Origin: an uncultured Actinomycetes bacterium
GTDB taxonomy: Bacteria > Actinomycetota > Acidimicrobiia > Acidimicrobiales > RAAP-2
Assembly: GCA_903924205.1 (NCBI GenBank)
Contig: CAIYAP010000007.1
Span: forward strand, 1 to 64,000
DNA length: 64,000 nt
Direction of reading: 5' to 3'
Below the pieces are notes generated by a model. It saw nothing but the letters and a program-made list of their open reading frames with translations. It made no database searches and was not told where the DNA came from. The translations under genes and the position numbers were made by a program. Shown in pieces: positions 9,074 through 17,857 of this stretch. Each line of letters opens with the position of its first letter. Position 1 is the stretch's first letter.

Positions 9074-9699
9074 GGGACGACGCCGGATGGCTCACGGTGC
9101 CCAATGCGGTCACCGTGGTTCGATTGGTGTGTCTTCCAGTGTTTGTGTGGCTCGCCGTGACGACCGCCCACCACGCGCTCGCCGCATGGTTTCTCGGGGC
9201 GATCGGTGCGACGGACTGGGTTGATGGCTACCTCGCGCGCCGATTTTCACAGGTTTCCAACGTAGGAAAAATTATCGACCCCGTGGCGGATCGACTACTC
9301 GTCATCACCTCGATATTTACGGTCGCCGGCCTAGGGGCGACGCCGTGGTGGTTCGCCGGAGCGACACTGGTTCGAGAGGCACTGGTGTCGGGGATGACTC
9401 TCGCATTGGCCGCCGCGGGCGCCAGCCGAATCGACGTGCTGTGGTGGGGCAAAGTCTCCACCTTTGCCTTGATGACCGCCTATCCGTGGTTCCTGCTCAC
9501 CTACATACCGCAGGGGCACGCCGCCACGTGGTTGGTGGTCGCTCGCTCTATCACATGGGCGGTGGGCATGTTCGGGCTGGGGCTCGCGTGGCTTGTTTTA
9601 GGGGCGTACGTACCACCGGCGCTATCGGCCCTGCGTCGGGGGCGAGAGGGTCGACGGGCGAGTAAAATTCTCGACCATGGAGATTCCCGCAGACCTTAA
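9055..9699 (+). CDS. pgsA: CDP-alcohol phosphatidyltransferase
   Basis: A 214-residue integral membrane enzyme of phospholipid synthesis. It carries the complete family signature: D54-x2-D57-G58-x2-A61-R62-x8-G71-x3-D75-x3-D79. Around it are about six hydrophobic segments. Likely products are phosphatidylglycerophosphate or a related phospholipid; the alcohol acceptor cannot be read, so the symbol is by resemblance only. Translation starts at GTG 9055 inside korB. Its last 23 bases overlap gcvH, and they contain the gcvH -10 box. Mycobacteria likewise have a pgsA paralogue just upstream of gcvH. Confidence 0.85.
   Translation: MDRQRVGDDAGWLTVPNAVTVVRLVCLPVFVWLAVTTAHHALAAWFLGAIGATDWVDGYLARRFSQVSNVGKIIDPVADRLLVITSIFTVAGLGATPWWFAGATLVREALVSGMTLALAAAGASRIDVLWWGKVSTFALMTAYPWFLLTYIPQGHAATWLVVARSITWAVGMFGLGLAWLVLGAYVPPALSALRRGREGRRASKILDHGDSRRP
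9663..9668 (+). promoter_or_regulatory. -10 box for gcvH inside pgsA-like gene
   Basis: TAAAAT lies eight bases before ATG 9677, within the last codons of the preceding gene, giving gcvH its own leaderless promoter. Confidence 0.5.
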
Positions 9700-10057
9700 G
9701 TTTTCTCGAGACCACGAGTGGGCACGTCTCACCGGGTCGACCGTTCGAATTGGAATTACCGATTACGCGCAGGACGCATTGGGCGACGTCGTGTATGTCG
9801 ACTTGCCCAGCGTCGGCAGCACCATCGAAGCGGGTGCGCCCCTGGGCGAGGTGGAGTCAACGAAGTCGGTATCGGAGATTTATGCCCCGGTGAGCGGCAC
9901 CGTCGTCGCCGTCAATTCCGAACTATCGGGATCGCCCGAATCCATCAACTCCGACCCCTACGGCGGCGGCTGGATTTGCGAAATCGAAGTGACTTCGGCC
10001 GCGGCAGTGGACGACCTGCTCAGCGCTGACGCCTACCGCGACTTGACAGCGCACTAA
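9677..10057 (+). CDS. gcvH: Glycine cleavage system H protein
   Basis: The 126-residue lipoyl carrier of the glycine cleavage complex, which shuttles the aminomethyl group from GcvP to GcvT and electrons to the L protein. The lipoylation site is K63 in GEVESTKSVSEIYAPVSG, and the start HEWARL with the fold-defining glycines is typical. Length is normal. It lies about 7.8 kb upstream of gcvT-gcvPA-gcvPB and is followed after five bases by the GarA-like gene, as in mycobacteria. It has its own -10 box. Confidence 0.96.
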   Translation: MEIPADLKFSRDHEWARLTGSTVRIGITDYAQDALGDVVYVDLPSVGSTIEAGAPLGEVESTKSVSEIYAPVSGTVVAVNSELSGSPESINSDPYGGGWICEIEVTSAAAVDDLLSADAYRDLTAH

Positions 10058-10062
10058 GCACC

Positions 10063-10524
10063 GTGAATGCGGGCTGCCGTCGCTGCGGTGAGATTCTCAA
10101 CGCCAACGCCAACTTTTGTTGGTTCTGCGGTGCCGCCCAGCATGACGACGGTGGTGCCGAGACGGCGTCTATCCCGGTCATCATGGCGGATGACAACCTC
10201 GTGAGCTCCTCGAGTCCTGACAGCGAGGGCGAATACTTACACCTGGCGACGGGTCCTGGCGGCGGGGATTACTATCCACTGACGGGTGACATCGTCACCG
10301 TCGGCCGCCACGAGAACTCGCTGGTCGTGCTCGACGATGTTTCCGTATCTCGTCATCATGCCGTCTTCACCCGCACCGCCAGCGGGCGCTGGACCGTGCG
10401 GGACCTCAACTCTCTGAACGGCACCTACGTCAACGGAGAACGGGTGGACGAAGTGGTGTTACGCTCCGGCGACGAAATTCAAGTGGGAAAGTTCAAGATT
10501 GTGTTGTGGGGAGTAGCGGAGTGA
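10063..10524 (+). CDS. GarA-like FHA-domain regulator with N-terminal zinc ribbon
   Basis: A 153-residue cytoplasmic phosphoprotein-type regulator. Residues 5-22 form a zinc ribbon (C5, C8, C19, C22) that is absent from mycobacterial GarA. Residue T34 sits in ETAS, resembling the ETTS phosphorylation motif of GarA. The FHA domain covers about 58-150, with G81-R82, S96-R97-H98 and N116-SLNGT, the phosphothreonine-binding loops. GarA is known to bind and inhibit 2-oxoglutarate-using enzymes until phosphorylated by PknG or PknB. Here korAB lies just upstream, which fits the same role, but this is inference. It starts at GTG 10063 and overlaps merR by four bases. Confidence 0.85.
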   Translation: MNAGCRRCGEILNANANFCWFCGAAQHDDGGAETASIPVIMADDNLVSSSSPDSEGEYLHLATGPGGGDYYPLTGDIVTVGRHENSLVVLDDVSVSRHHAVFTRTASGRWTVRDLNSLNGTYVNGERVDEVVLRSGDEIQVGKFKIVLWGVAE

Positions 10525-11306
10525 GCGCGTCAGGAGTTTTCATCGGGCGCGTGCACAGCATTTTGCGTGAAGAATTTGCGGATGTCGAGTTGTCGACAAT
10601 CCGTTACTACGAAGAGCGCGGACTCGTTCTGCCTCGACGTACCTCTAAGGGTTATCGCGTGTATTACCCCGAGCACATCGAATGCCTTCGCGTGGCCCTT
10701 CGCATGGCGCAGTCCGGTACTCCACTTGCCTCCATCCAGCAGCACCTCGTAGACCGCGGCTTGATCGCGGGCGACGTGGTCGCGGTGCCGAAGGCCGCCG
10801 CAGCCCGCGAAGGACTCTCGGCCATCGTGACGGCATACGTGAACCCCACCGCTACCCCCGCCCCCGCGGCGGAGCCCGCCTTGCACGTTGTTCCGGCGCC
10901 GGTGGCATCAGCGGTGTCGGTGGGCGACGCGGTAGCGCTTGACACCGTGTTAGCTGACGAAAATATTTCTCGTAGTGCCGTTGATGCCCTTCGTGACTTC
11001 AACATGCTCACCACCTTCACTGTGGGTTCGATGGAAATGCTGTCGTCGGCTGACGCTGAAGTCCTGCGCACCGTCGCACCCTTGGTTGCCCGCGGACTCG
11101 ATGTGCGCTTCCTTGCCGGATTGCGCCGGACGGTTGACCGCGAACTCGACCTCATTCGCCAGGCGATTGAGCCTTCACTCGCCGCCGCTCGTGGTGATGC
11201 CCGAGCAAAGGCGCTTCTCAATGCTCAGCACGTGGCCGAGGAAATGGACGCCCTGCGCCAAGCCCTCGTCACCCGCGAGCTCGACCGCTTCTTCGCCGGG
11301 GGCTGA
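10521..11306 (+). CDS. MerR-family transcriptional regulator (Rv1828-like)
   Basis: A 261-residue regulator. The winged helix-turn-helix is at the N-terminus (about 10-80; LSTIRYYEERGLVLPRRTSKGYRVY). A Pro/Ala linker follows around residues 110-135, and a helical C-terminal domain of about 120 residues that lacks metal-binding cysteines. It corresponds by position and architecture to the MerR gene after garA in mycobacteria. GTG 10521 is the start because it overlaps the garA stop as GTGA and removes an unsupported five-residue extension. It is likely co-translated with the FHA protein and may control the gcv or DUF151 region. The effector is unknown. Confidence 0.85.
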   Translation: MSASGVFIGRVHSILREEFADVELSTIRYYEERGLVLPRRTSKGYRVYYPEHIECLRVALRMAQSGTPLASIQQHLVDRGLIAGDVVAVPKAAAAREGLSAIVTAYVNPTATPAPAAEPALHVVPAPVASAVSVGDAVALDTVLADENISRSAVDALRDFNMLTTFTVGSMEMLSSADAEVLRTVAPLVARGLDVRFLAGLRRTVDRELDLIRQAIEPSLAAARGDARAKALLNAQHVAEEMDALRQALVTRELDRFFAGG

Positions 11307-11324
11307 CTCTCGCTCGCGAGAGCG

Positions 11325-11330
11325 TAAGGT
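11325..11330 (+). promoter_or_regulatory. -10 box for DUF151 gene at 11337
   Basis: TAAGGT ends six bases before ATG 11337. Just upstream, CTCTCGCTCGCGAGAG forms a dyad that could terminate the merR transcript. Confidence 0.6.
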
Positions 11331-11336
11331 ACTGCC

Positions 11337-11822
11337 ATGGTTGAAGTTATGCTCCGTGCGGTGCGTGTGGATGTCGAATCGGCGACGCCACTGCTGTTGC
11401 TCGAAGAGGTCCATGGCTCACGCGTGTTGCCGATTTTCATCGGCGCCCCAGAAGCCGCCGCAATCGCTTACGCCCTGCACGATGTCCCGACGACTCGGCC
11501 GATGACTCACGATTTGTTGAACCAAACAATCGCGGCTCTCGGTGGTCGTTTGTTCAATGTGGAAATCACTAATCTCGTGGGATCGACGTATCACGCGGCG
11601 CTACGCATCACGACGACCGCGGGCGAGATCGTCGTGTCAGCTCGACCCAGCGACGCGGTGGCTCTCGCGCTACGCAGCGGTGCGCCCATCATGGTGAATG
11701 ATGAACTCATGGCGAACGAAGCGGCGGAGTTAGATGACGCCGATTCCGAGGGTGATCCCGAAGATTTACTCGCAGAGATGCGAGCATTCTTGGACGAAGT
11801 GCGACCGGAGGATTTCGAATGA
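11337..11822 (+). CDS. DUF151 bifunctional nuclease-family protein
   Basis: A 161-residue protein of the BFN/DUF151 family, whose plant members degrade RNA and DNA. Recognisable blocks are LLLEEVHGSRVLPIFIGAPEAAAIAYAL, RPMTHDLLNQTIAALGG and VSARPSDAVALALRSGAPI, followed by an acidic tail. It takes the position of Rv1829 in the gcvH-garA-merR-DUF151 order. The bacterial function is not established. It begins at a leaderless ATG and overlaps the next gene by four bases. Confidence 0.9.
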   Translation: MVEVMLRAVRVDVESATPLLLLEEVHGSRVLPIFIGAPEAAAIAYALHDVPTTRPMTHDLLNQTIAALGGRLFNVEITNLVGSTYHAALRITTTAGEIVVSARPSDAVALALRSGAPIMVNDELMANEAAELDDADSEGDPEDLLAEMRAFLDEVRPEDFE

Positions 11823-12397
11823 TGCGCCGCCTAATTTTCTCGCGAGTACTTGTCATCGGCCTTTTACTGACGGTGGTCTTCGGTGGCGGTGCCTACGTCG
11901 CTCACAAGTACTGGAACCAAATCATGCCCTCGAACACGACAACGACGACGGTAGCGGCCATTCCTTGTTCGTCGGCGAATACGACAGTGTCGTGGGTACC
12001 AGGCAGCGGGTCGGCGGGAACCGCGTACGCGTGGATAACGGCCCAATACAAGGGAACGGGCCACTGCACGATGACCGCCGACTGGGCGCTCACGTTTACC
12101 GGTGCCGATGTTGATCCGAGCTTGATTGCGACAGAGAGTTCGAGTCAGCAGTGGTCGAACCCCCCAGAAGGCAATGGTTCCTCGTCAGTTCTCGAAGCCG
12201 GACCGGGCGTCACGGTGACTTCTCAGCAGGTCATCTGGAAGGAATTTGCCTTCTACACCACGGCGGCGTGTCCGAGTGTGGACACCGTCACCATCGCGTG
12301 GCCCGACGGGTCAACTAACAACGTGCAACCGACATACTTGACCGCACCGTGCTCGGCAAGTTTTCCGGTGACGGTGTCGCCGACGTACGTCAGCTAG
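11819..12397 (+). CDS. Membrane-anchored exported protein, unknown function
   Basis: A 192-residue protein with one N-terminal transmembrane segment (about 5-28), a TTTTTV linker and an extracytoplasmic domain with four cysteines (CSS, HCTM, ACPS, PCSA). The domain resembles the secreted beta-sandwich of actinobacterial DUF4232 proteins, but I cannot assign it firmly. It is translationally coupled to the DUF151 gene (ATGA) and ends with a four-base overlap with the convergent oxidoreductase. Confidence 0.6.
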   Translation: MMRRLIFSRVLVIGLLLTVVFGGGAYVAHKYWNQIMPSNTTTTTVAAIPCSSANTTVSWVPGSGSAGTAYAWITAQYKGTGHCTMTADWALTFTGADVDPSLIATESSSQQWSNPPEGNGSSSVLEAGPGVTVTSQQVIWKEFAFYTTAACPSVDTVTIAWPDGSTNNVQPTYLTAPCSASFPVTVSPTYVS

Positions 12398-13368
12398 GGC
12401 TGTACCACCACGCGGCCACGAACCGTGCCGCGAGCAAGCTCGTCCAGCGCCGCGGCGACCCCGTCGAGGGACACGGTGTGGTGGGTTAATTGTTCGAAGT
12501 CCAAGGTGCGGCTGACGTCACGTAAAAGTTCCCACACGGCTTGTCGTTGCGCTGCGGGGGCGAGAACGGCATCGATGCCGACCAAGCTGACGGCACGAGT
12601 GATGAACGGGTACACGGTAGTTGAGAGATCGGCGCCCGCCACAAGCCCGCTGGCCGCCACCACGCCGCCATAGCGAAGCGAGCGAAGAATCTGGTGCAAG
12701 GTCTGGCCACCCACGCAATCGATCGCTCCCGCCCAGCGTTCCGTGGCCAGTACTCGGTCAGGGTTGTCGGAAATGTCGTCTCGCCCAATGATCTCGTGGG
12801 CGCCGAGTTCGTGGAGCCAGTCATGGTCCTCGGTGGAGCCGGTCGAGGCAACGACTCGATAACCCGCGTGGGCGAGCAAGGCAATGGCAAAGGAGCCCAC
12901 GCCTCCCGTGGCGCCCGTGACGAGGATGTCACCATCGTCCGGGCGACAACCGTGTTGCTGCAGAGCGAGTAGCGAGGCCATCGCCGTCCAGCCCGCGGTG
13001 CCACAGATGGCCGCCTGACGTGCCGTGAGACCATCGGGGGCGATGGTGAGCGTGACGGGGTCGGCCAGGAGCTCGGTGGCAAATCCGCCATCTCGGGCGG
13101 TGCCGATGTCGCCGCCCGACGCAATGACAAGCATCCCCGGCGTGAATCGACCGGTGGGGTCGACGCGAACGATACCAACGGCGTCCACGCCGCCGACGAG
13201 GGGAGTGCGGCGCCGAACACGACTGCCCGGTCGTACGCACATCGCATCTTTGAAGTTAAGGGAGCTGTAGGCGACGTCGATGAGCACGCCGTCTCCCTGC
13301 GGAGAGGGCAGGGTGACGACAGTGAGCGACGCAACGCCGTCGCTCTCAGTGATCTGAACTGCACGCAT
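12394..13368 (-). CDS. Zinc-independent MDR oxidoreductase (YhdH/AcuI-like)
   Basis: A 324-residue medium-chain dehydrogenase/reductase. The N-terminal half has SSLNFKDAMCV, RRTPLVGGVDAVGIV and the SGGDIGTARDGGFAT region typical of YhdH/AcuI acrylyl-CoA reductases. The Rossmann segment reads ILVTGATGGVGSFAIALLAHAGYRVVAST. Zinc-binding cysteines of alcohol dehydrogenases are absent. It probably reduces an alkene-CoA or quinone with NADPH. TAGGGT six bases upstream supports ATG 13368. It is divergent from the S9 peptidase across 43 bases. Confidence 0.88.
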   Translation of the reverse strand: MRAVQITESDGVASLTVVTLPSPQGDGVLIDVAYSSLNFKDAMCVRPGSRVRRRTPLVGGVDAVGIVRVDPTGRFTPGMLVIASGGDIGTARDGGFATELLADPVTLTIAPDGLTARQAAICGTAGWTAMASLLALQQHGCRPDDGDILVTGATGGVGSFAIALLAHAGYRVVASTGSTEDHDWLHELGAHEIIGRDDISDNPDRVLATERWAGAIDCVGGQTLHQILRSLRYGGVVAASGLVAGADLSTTVYPFITRAVSLVGIDAVLAPAAQRQAVWELLRDVSRTLDFEQLTHHTVSLDGVAAALDELARGTVRGRVVVQP

Positions 13369-13374
13369 GGCGTC

Positions 13375-13380
13375 ACCCTA
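13375..13380 (-). promoter_or_regulatory. -10 box for oxidoreductase at 13368
   Basis: Read on the minus strand this is TAGGGT, six bases upstream of the start codon. Confidence 0.6.
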
Positions 13381-13399
13381 GAGGCGACGTGATGTCCAC

Positions 13400-13405
13400 T
13401 AAGTT
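13400..13405 (+). promoter_or_regulatory. -10 box for S9 peptidase at 13412
   Basis: TAAGTT ends six bases before GTG 13412. It shares a 43-base divergent region with the -10 box at 13375. Confidence 0.55.
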
Positions 13406-13411
13406 CACGCC

Positions 13412-15103
13412 GTGTCGAGTCCCATCAGCCGAGGCCAAGTGGGGGACTGGGGCGGTCGGCTGACGTGGGTGCAATCGAGCGCCGCCCACGGGGCGAACCG
13501 TTTGTGGACCCTGATCGACGGTGTGGACGTTCCGGTGACGCCCGACGGCGTCTCCCTATCGTGTTCCCTCTACGGATATGGCGGCACCACTTGGTGCGCC
13601 ATTGATGCAACGCGAGTTTTCACTCTCCATGAACGAGAAGGGATGGCGCGAATCATCTCGCTCACCGGGGGTGTCGAGCAGTCATGGCCATTACCCGATG
13701 GATCGGTGGGCTGCCCGGTTGCCCACGGCGAGGATGTCTTGTTTGTTCTGGATGGGCCGGCGAGAGGGGAGCGGCGACTTTGCCGGCTGCACCTGGCCAC
13801 CGGCCACGTGAGCGTCGAGTACCGCTCGTCGAGTTTCCTCAGTCGGCCGGCCGTCGTGGACGATCGAGTGGCGTGGACGGAATGGTCGTCGCGCTCCGTC
13901 CCGTGGGAGGAATCCTCACTGGTCCTCGCCCGTGGGTCCGGACCTCTCACCGTGGAGAGACGCTTGTCCGGGTCCGACGTGAGCTGGGGCCCACCGGTGG
14001 CTCATGGTGACTCATTCGCGACGACCTGCGAACACGGGGAATGGAGTGACGTGGTTCTCGATGTTGACCAACCCGACGCTCGGATGGCCGTGGGACCCGG
14101 CGGCGCCGCTCTCTCCTTAGTGTCGTGGTTTGGGACATCGCGGTTGCTGGCGAGCAATGGCGCGACGCTGGCGGTCGTGACCGCAAAAGATTCCGTTCGC
14201 GCCGTGTCGGTCATATCCAGTGCTGGTGTGATCGAACTCGACGGGGCCATGAGTTCAATCGAAGATGTGGCCCTGGTCGGCTCCGCGGTGGCCGTGGCGG
14301 GTCGTCGTCCGCAGCACAGCGACCGTCTGGAAGTTTTCGAGCAGGGTTGGCGGGCCCTCGCCAGCAACGAAGAAGTGCGTGACGACACGCTCACGGCATC
14401 GTGGCAACGAGGCGCATCATCGGTGCCTTACGTATGGTGGGGGGCTGATAATCCCTCCACCATCGTGGTTGATATTCATGGGGGGCCCACGGGAGAAGCG
14501 GGCCTGCGCTGGAGCGCGTCCATTGCTCGGTGGCGGGCGAAAGGCTTTGCCGTGGCCTCCGTTGACTACCGTGGTTCAACGAGTTACGGGCGTTCGTACC
14601 GCCAGGCGCTGAATGGTGGCTGGGCGTTGCGAGACGTGGCCGATGTCGCTCTCGTGATTTCAGAGTTGACGGCTCAATTCCCCACGGCTCGAATTGTGGT
14701 GGCGGGAAATAGTGCGGGGGGACTGACGGCACTGCGAGTGGCCTCACAGCCGGGCGTCTGGGGAGCCATGGTGCACTATCCGGTCACCGACGCAGCCACC
14801 ATCATCGCCATGTCGCACGAATTCGAGGCGGGCTACAACGAAATTCTTTTCGGAACGACAAACGCCAGCCAACTGCAAGATCGTCGGATCGATGTGGCGC
14901 ATCTCCGGCGAGTACTGGTCACTCACGGTGTCGACGACCCCGTGGTACCCATCGCGGGAACTCGCGCCTTTGTCCGTGAAGCGCGCGAACGGGGCGTGGA
15001 CGTTCTGTATTGCGAGATTCCCGCTGAAGGTCACGGTTACCGTCTCGCCGAGTCGCTCGCGATCGTGTCCGAGGCGGAACGGCGCTTCCTCTTAGATCAA
15101 TGA
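13412..15103 (+). CDS. S9-family (prolyl oligopeptidase-like) serine peptidase
   Basis: A 563-residue cytoplasmic peptidase. The first 330 residues or so are a beta-propeller-like region with repeating hydrophobic strands. The alpha/beta hydrolase domain follows, with VDIHGGPTGEAG (oxyanion region), GNSAGG (nucleophile Ser), VDDPVVP (Asp) and EGHGY (His). The length is near that of acylaminoacyl peptidase-like enzymes. No signal peptide is present. GTG 13412 follows a -10 box by six bases. The end overlaps the convergent small membrane protein by 12 bases. Specificity is unknown. Confidence 0.88.
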   Translation: MSSPISRGQVGDWGGRLTWVQSSAAHGANRLWTLIDGVDVPVTPDGVSLSCSLYGYGGTTWCAIDATRVFTLHEREGMARIISLTGGVEQSWPLPDGSVGCPVAHGEDVLFVLDGPARGERRLCRLHLATGHVSVEYRSSSFLSRPAVVDDRVAWTEWSSRSVPWEESSLVLARGSGPLTVERRLSGSDVSWGPPVAHGDSFATTCEHGEWSDVVLDVDQPDARMAVGPGGAALSLVSWFGTSRLLASNGATLAVVTAKDSVRAVSVISSAGVIELDGAMSSIEDVALVGSAVAVAGRRPQHSDRLEVFEQGWRALASNEEVRDDTLTASWQRGASSVPYVWWGADNPSTIVVDIHGGPTGEAGLRWSASIARWRAKGFAVASVDYRGSTSYGRSYRQALNGGWALRDVADVALVISELTAQFPTARIVVAGNSAGGLTALRVASQPGVWGAMVHYPVTDAATIIAMSHEFEAGYNEILFGTTNASQLQDRRIDVAHLRRVLVTHGVDDPVVPIAGTRAFVREARERGVDVLYCEIPAEGHGYRLAESLAIVSEAERRFLLDQ

Positions 15104-15634
15104 GTTGTTCTGATAAATGCGAATGCGATAACTGGTGCTGCGGCCGGTTGATTCAATGGTGACGCCATAGACCCAGTAAAACGAGTCAGACCCCGCAATT
15201 TGAAACAAGACCTGTTGGCCGTGATGGCCGCCGGACGAGTGGCCGGAGGAGAAGAGCTTCCATCCCAAAGCAGCGATGTGGTCCTTGTAAAAGGCAATGA
15301 CATCAGGACCAGAGCTGCTCGTTCGATAATCGAGGTAGCAGTCGTAATCACCGGCACCTTGGTTCACGATCTTGTGTGCCGTGAGTCGCGCCGTGACGGG
15401 AACGATGAGGGCGTGTCGAATGTCCGACGGAGGCGACCCTGCCGACGAGCAGCCATCGGTGAGTGTGAGATCGGTGGACGTGTTGAGGCCACCCACAACG
15501 GCCACCGTGGTCGTCGTCACTGTCGAGGTGCTCGTAACCGCATTGATGACCAGGAAGATTGCCAAGGTGGAGACCGCGACGATGAGGACAGTCGCGGCGG
15601 GCCAAATACTGGTGCGGTGCGACGGGGCGCTCAT
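15092..15634 (-). CDS. Membrane-anchored exported protein, unknown function
   Basis: A 180-residue protein with a single N-terminal transmembrane segment (about 10-33), a Thr/Ser/Val-rich linker (STVTTTTVAVV) and a compact extracytoplasmic domain containing two cysteines (DGCSS, YDCYL) and an IAFYKDHIAALGWKL segment. I do not recognise the family. ATG 15634 (MSAPSHRTS) is preferred to a start three codons upstream because TAGGGT lies seven bases before it; its four-base overlap with the thiD stop also suggests coupling. The linker resembles those of the proteins at 1347 and 11819. Confidence 0.6.
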   Translation of the reverse strand: MSAPSHRTSIWPAATVLIVAVSTLAIFLVINAVTSTSTVTTTTVAVVGGLNTSTDLTLTDGCSSAGSPPSDIRHALIVPVTARLTAHKIVNQGAGDYDCYLDYRTSSSGPDVIAFYKDHIAALGWKLFSSGHSSGGHHGQQVLFQIAGSDSFYWVYGVTIESTGRSTSYRIRIYQNNSLI

Positions 15635-16452
15635 GAGTTCCACCCTAAGTGGTCGATAGGACCGTGGCCGTGGCCAAGGTACCAGTCGGCGCCACCGCGC
15701 AGTGCTCGCAGGACAAAGTCCTTGGCGGTGGTCACTGCCGACGGCACGTCATGGCCCAACGCGAGGTTGGCCGCAATGGCGGCTGCGAGCGAGCAACCCG
15801 TTCCGTGGTCGTTGGTGCTGACAACGCGTGGAGCGTCGAAAATTTCGTAGCCGTCAGGCCCGACGAGCACATCGGGAGCACGCAAACTGGTGGCACCGGC
15901 GTCAAGGTAATGGCCCCCTTTGATGAGAACCCACTGGCAGCCCATGCTCCGGATGGAATGACCTGCCGACACCATGTCGTCGATGGTGCTGATGGCGCTG
16001 ACGTCGACTCCGATGAGCACGGCACTTTCCCGCAGATTGGGGGTGGCAATGAGGGCGTGGGGGAGTAGTTCGCGTCGGTACGCCTCGGGACCACCCTCTT
16101 CCATCAAGGCGTGACCGGTTGATGACACGAGAACGGGATCAACGACCAAAAGGGGGAGCCGACCGTCACGGGCAAGTTCGGCGACCGTCGAGATGGTGTG
16201 CGGTCGGGCCAACATGCCCGTCTTCACCGCGCGAATGGTGAGGTCGTCGGTGACCATGCGAATCTGCTCACGCACCATTTCGGCCTCGAGGGCGCACACC
16301 GCCGACACGCCCAGGGTGTTTTGCGCAGTGACGGCAGTGACCGCCGAGGCACCGTGAACACGGAAAGCGGCAAATGTCCGTAGATCGGCGTGGATTCCCG
16401 CTCCGCCGCTGGAATCAGTACCGGCAATGGTCATCACGCAGGTGGGTTCCAC
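15631..16452 (-). CDS. thiD: Hydroxymethylpyrimidine/phosphomethylpyrimidine kinase
   Basis: A 273-residue kinase that phosphorylates HMP and HMP-P, giving the pyrimidine half of thiamine. It is a ribokinase-fold protein with TIAGTDSSGGAGIHADL at the N-terminus (substrate pocket), VTAVTAQNT, VDPVLVSSTG and the anion-hole signature STNDHGTGCSLAAAIAANLA near the C-terminus. GTG 16452 is supported by a -10 box six bases upstream. It is divergent from thiG across only 36 bases. No TPP riboswitch fits in that space. Confidence 0.93.
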   Translation of the reverse strand: MEPTCVMTIAGTDSSGGAGIHADLRTFAAFRVHGASAVTAVTAQNTLGVSAVCALEAEMVREQIRMVTDDLTIRAVKTGMLARPHTISTVAELARDGRLPLLVVDPVLVSSTGHALMEEGGPEAYRRELLPHALIATPNLRESAVLIGVDVSAISTIDDMVSAGHSIRSMGCQWVLIKGGHYLDAGATSLRAPDVLVGPDGYEIFDAPRVVSTNDHGTGCSLAAAIAANLALGHDVPSAVTTAKDFVLRALRGGADWYLGHGHGPIDHLGWNS

Positions 16453-17339
<887 letters not shown>

Positions 17340-17792
17340 ATGAAAATGGACTTTTCAGAAGGTTTTAGCGGCGCCACCGTGTGTCGCCTCACCGGGGTGA
17401 CGTATCGCCAACTCGATTACTGGGCGCGCACTGACCTCGTGACACCCTCGGTTGCCTCAGCCACGGGCTCTGGCTCCAAGCGTCGCTATTCCTACCGTGA
17501 CATCCTCGAAGTCAAAGTGGTGAAGTCTCTGCTGGACGCGGGCGTGGCCCTGGCTCGAGCCCGACAGGCCGTTGACTGCCTGCGAGATGGCCTCGGCGTT
17601 GATCTCGCGACTGCCAGTTTGGTGCTCACCTCTAGCCAGTCCGTCTTGGCCGCGTCCAATGGGGAGCTGGTTGACCTCCTTCGCGGCGGTCAGGGCGTTT
17701 TCAATATCGTGCCGATGTCGAGCGTGGTCGCTGACATTGATGGCCAGCTGCTCCCCGATGGCGACCTTACCGACGAGGTTCGCAGCGCCTAA
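17340..17792 (+). CDS. MerR-family transcriptional regulator (Rv1830-like)
   Basis: A 150-residue regulator with an N-terminal winged helix (FSGATVCRLTGVTYRQLDYWARTDLVTPS, then SKRRYSYRDILEVKVVKSLL) and a short helical C-terminal part (residues 80-150). The second MerR gene between DUF151 and the gcv genes of mycobacteria has the same architecture. It has a strong promoter and GGAGG ribosome site, unlike most genes here. It precedes gcvT by 65 bases, so it may regulate glycine cleavage, possibly along with itself through the two dyads upstream. The ligand is unknown. Confidence 0.85.
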   Translation: MKMDFSEGFSGATVCRLTGVTYRQLDYWARTDLVTPSVASATGSGSKRRYSYRDILEVKVVKSLLDAGVALARARQAVDCLRDGLGVDLATASLVLTSSQSVLAASNGELVDLLRGGQGVFNIVPMSSVVADIDGQLLPDGDLTDEVRSA

Positions 17793-17843
17793 AAGGTTCG
17801 ATGGGGAGGTCGACGCATCGCCCCAATGAGGGCTCGTCGCCCA

Positions 17844-17849
17844 TAAGGT
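17844..17849 (+). promoter_or_regulatory. -10 box for gcvT at 17858
   Basis: TAAGGT lies eight bases before GTG 17858. The 65-base gap is too short for a glycine riboswitch. Confidence 0.5.
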
Positions 17850-17857
17850 TTACTCCC

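Noticed and set aside
12486-13376. 296-codon alternative frame on the same strand as the MDR oxidoreductase
   Set aside because: The oxidoreductase frame has clear MDR motifs; this one is Ser/Pro/Arg-rich without motifs.
17793-17857. Glycine riboswitch before gcvT
   Set aside because: The gap is only 65 bases, too short for a glycine aptamer, and contains a -10 box for a leaderless start.
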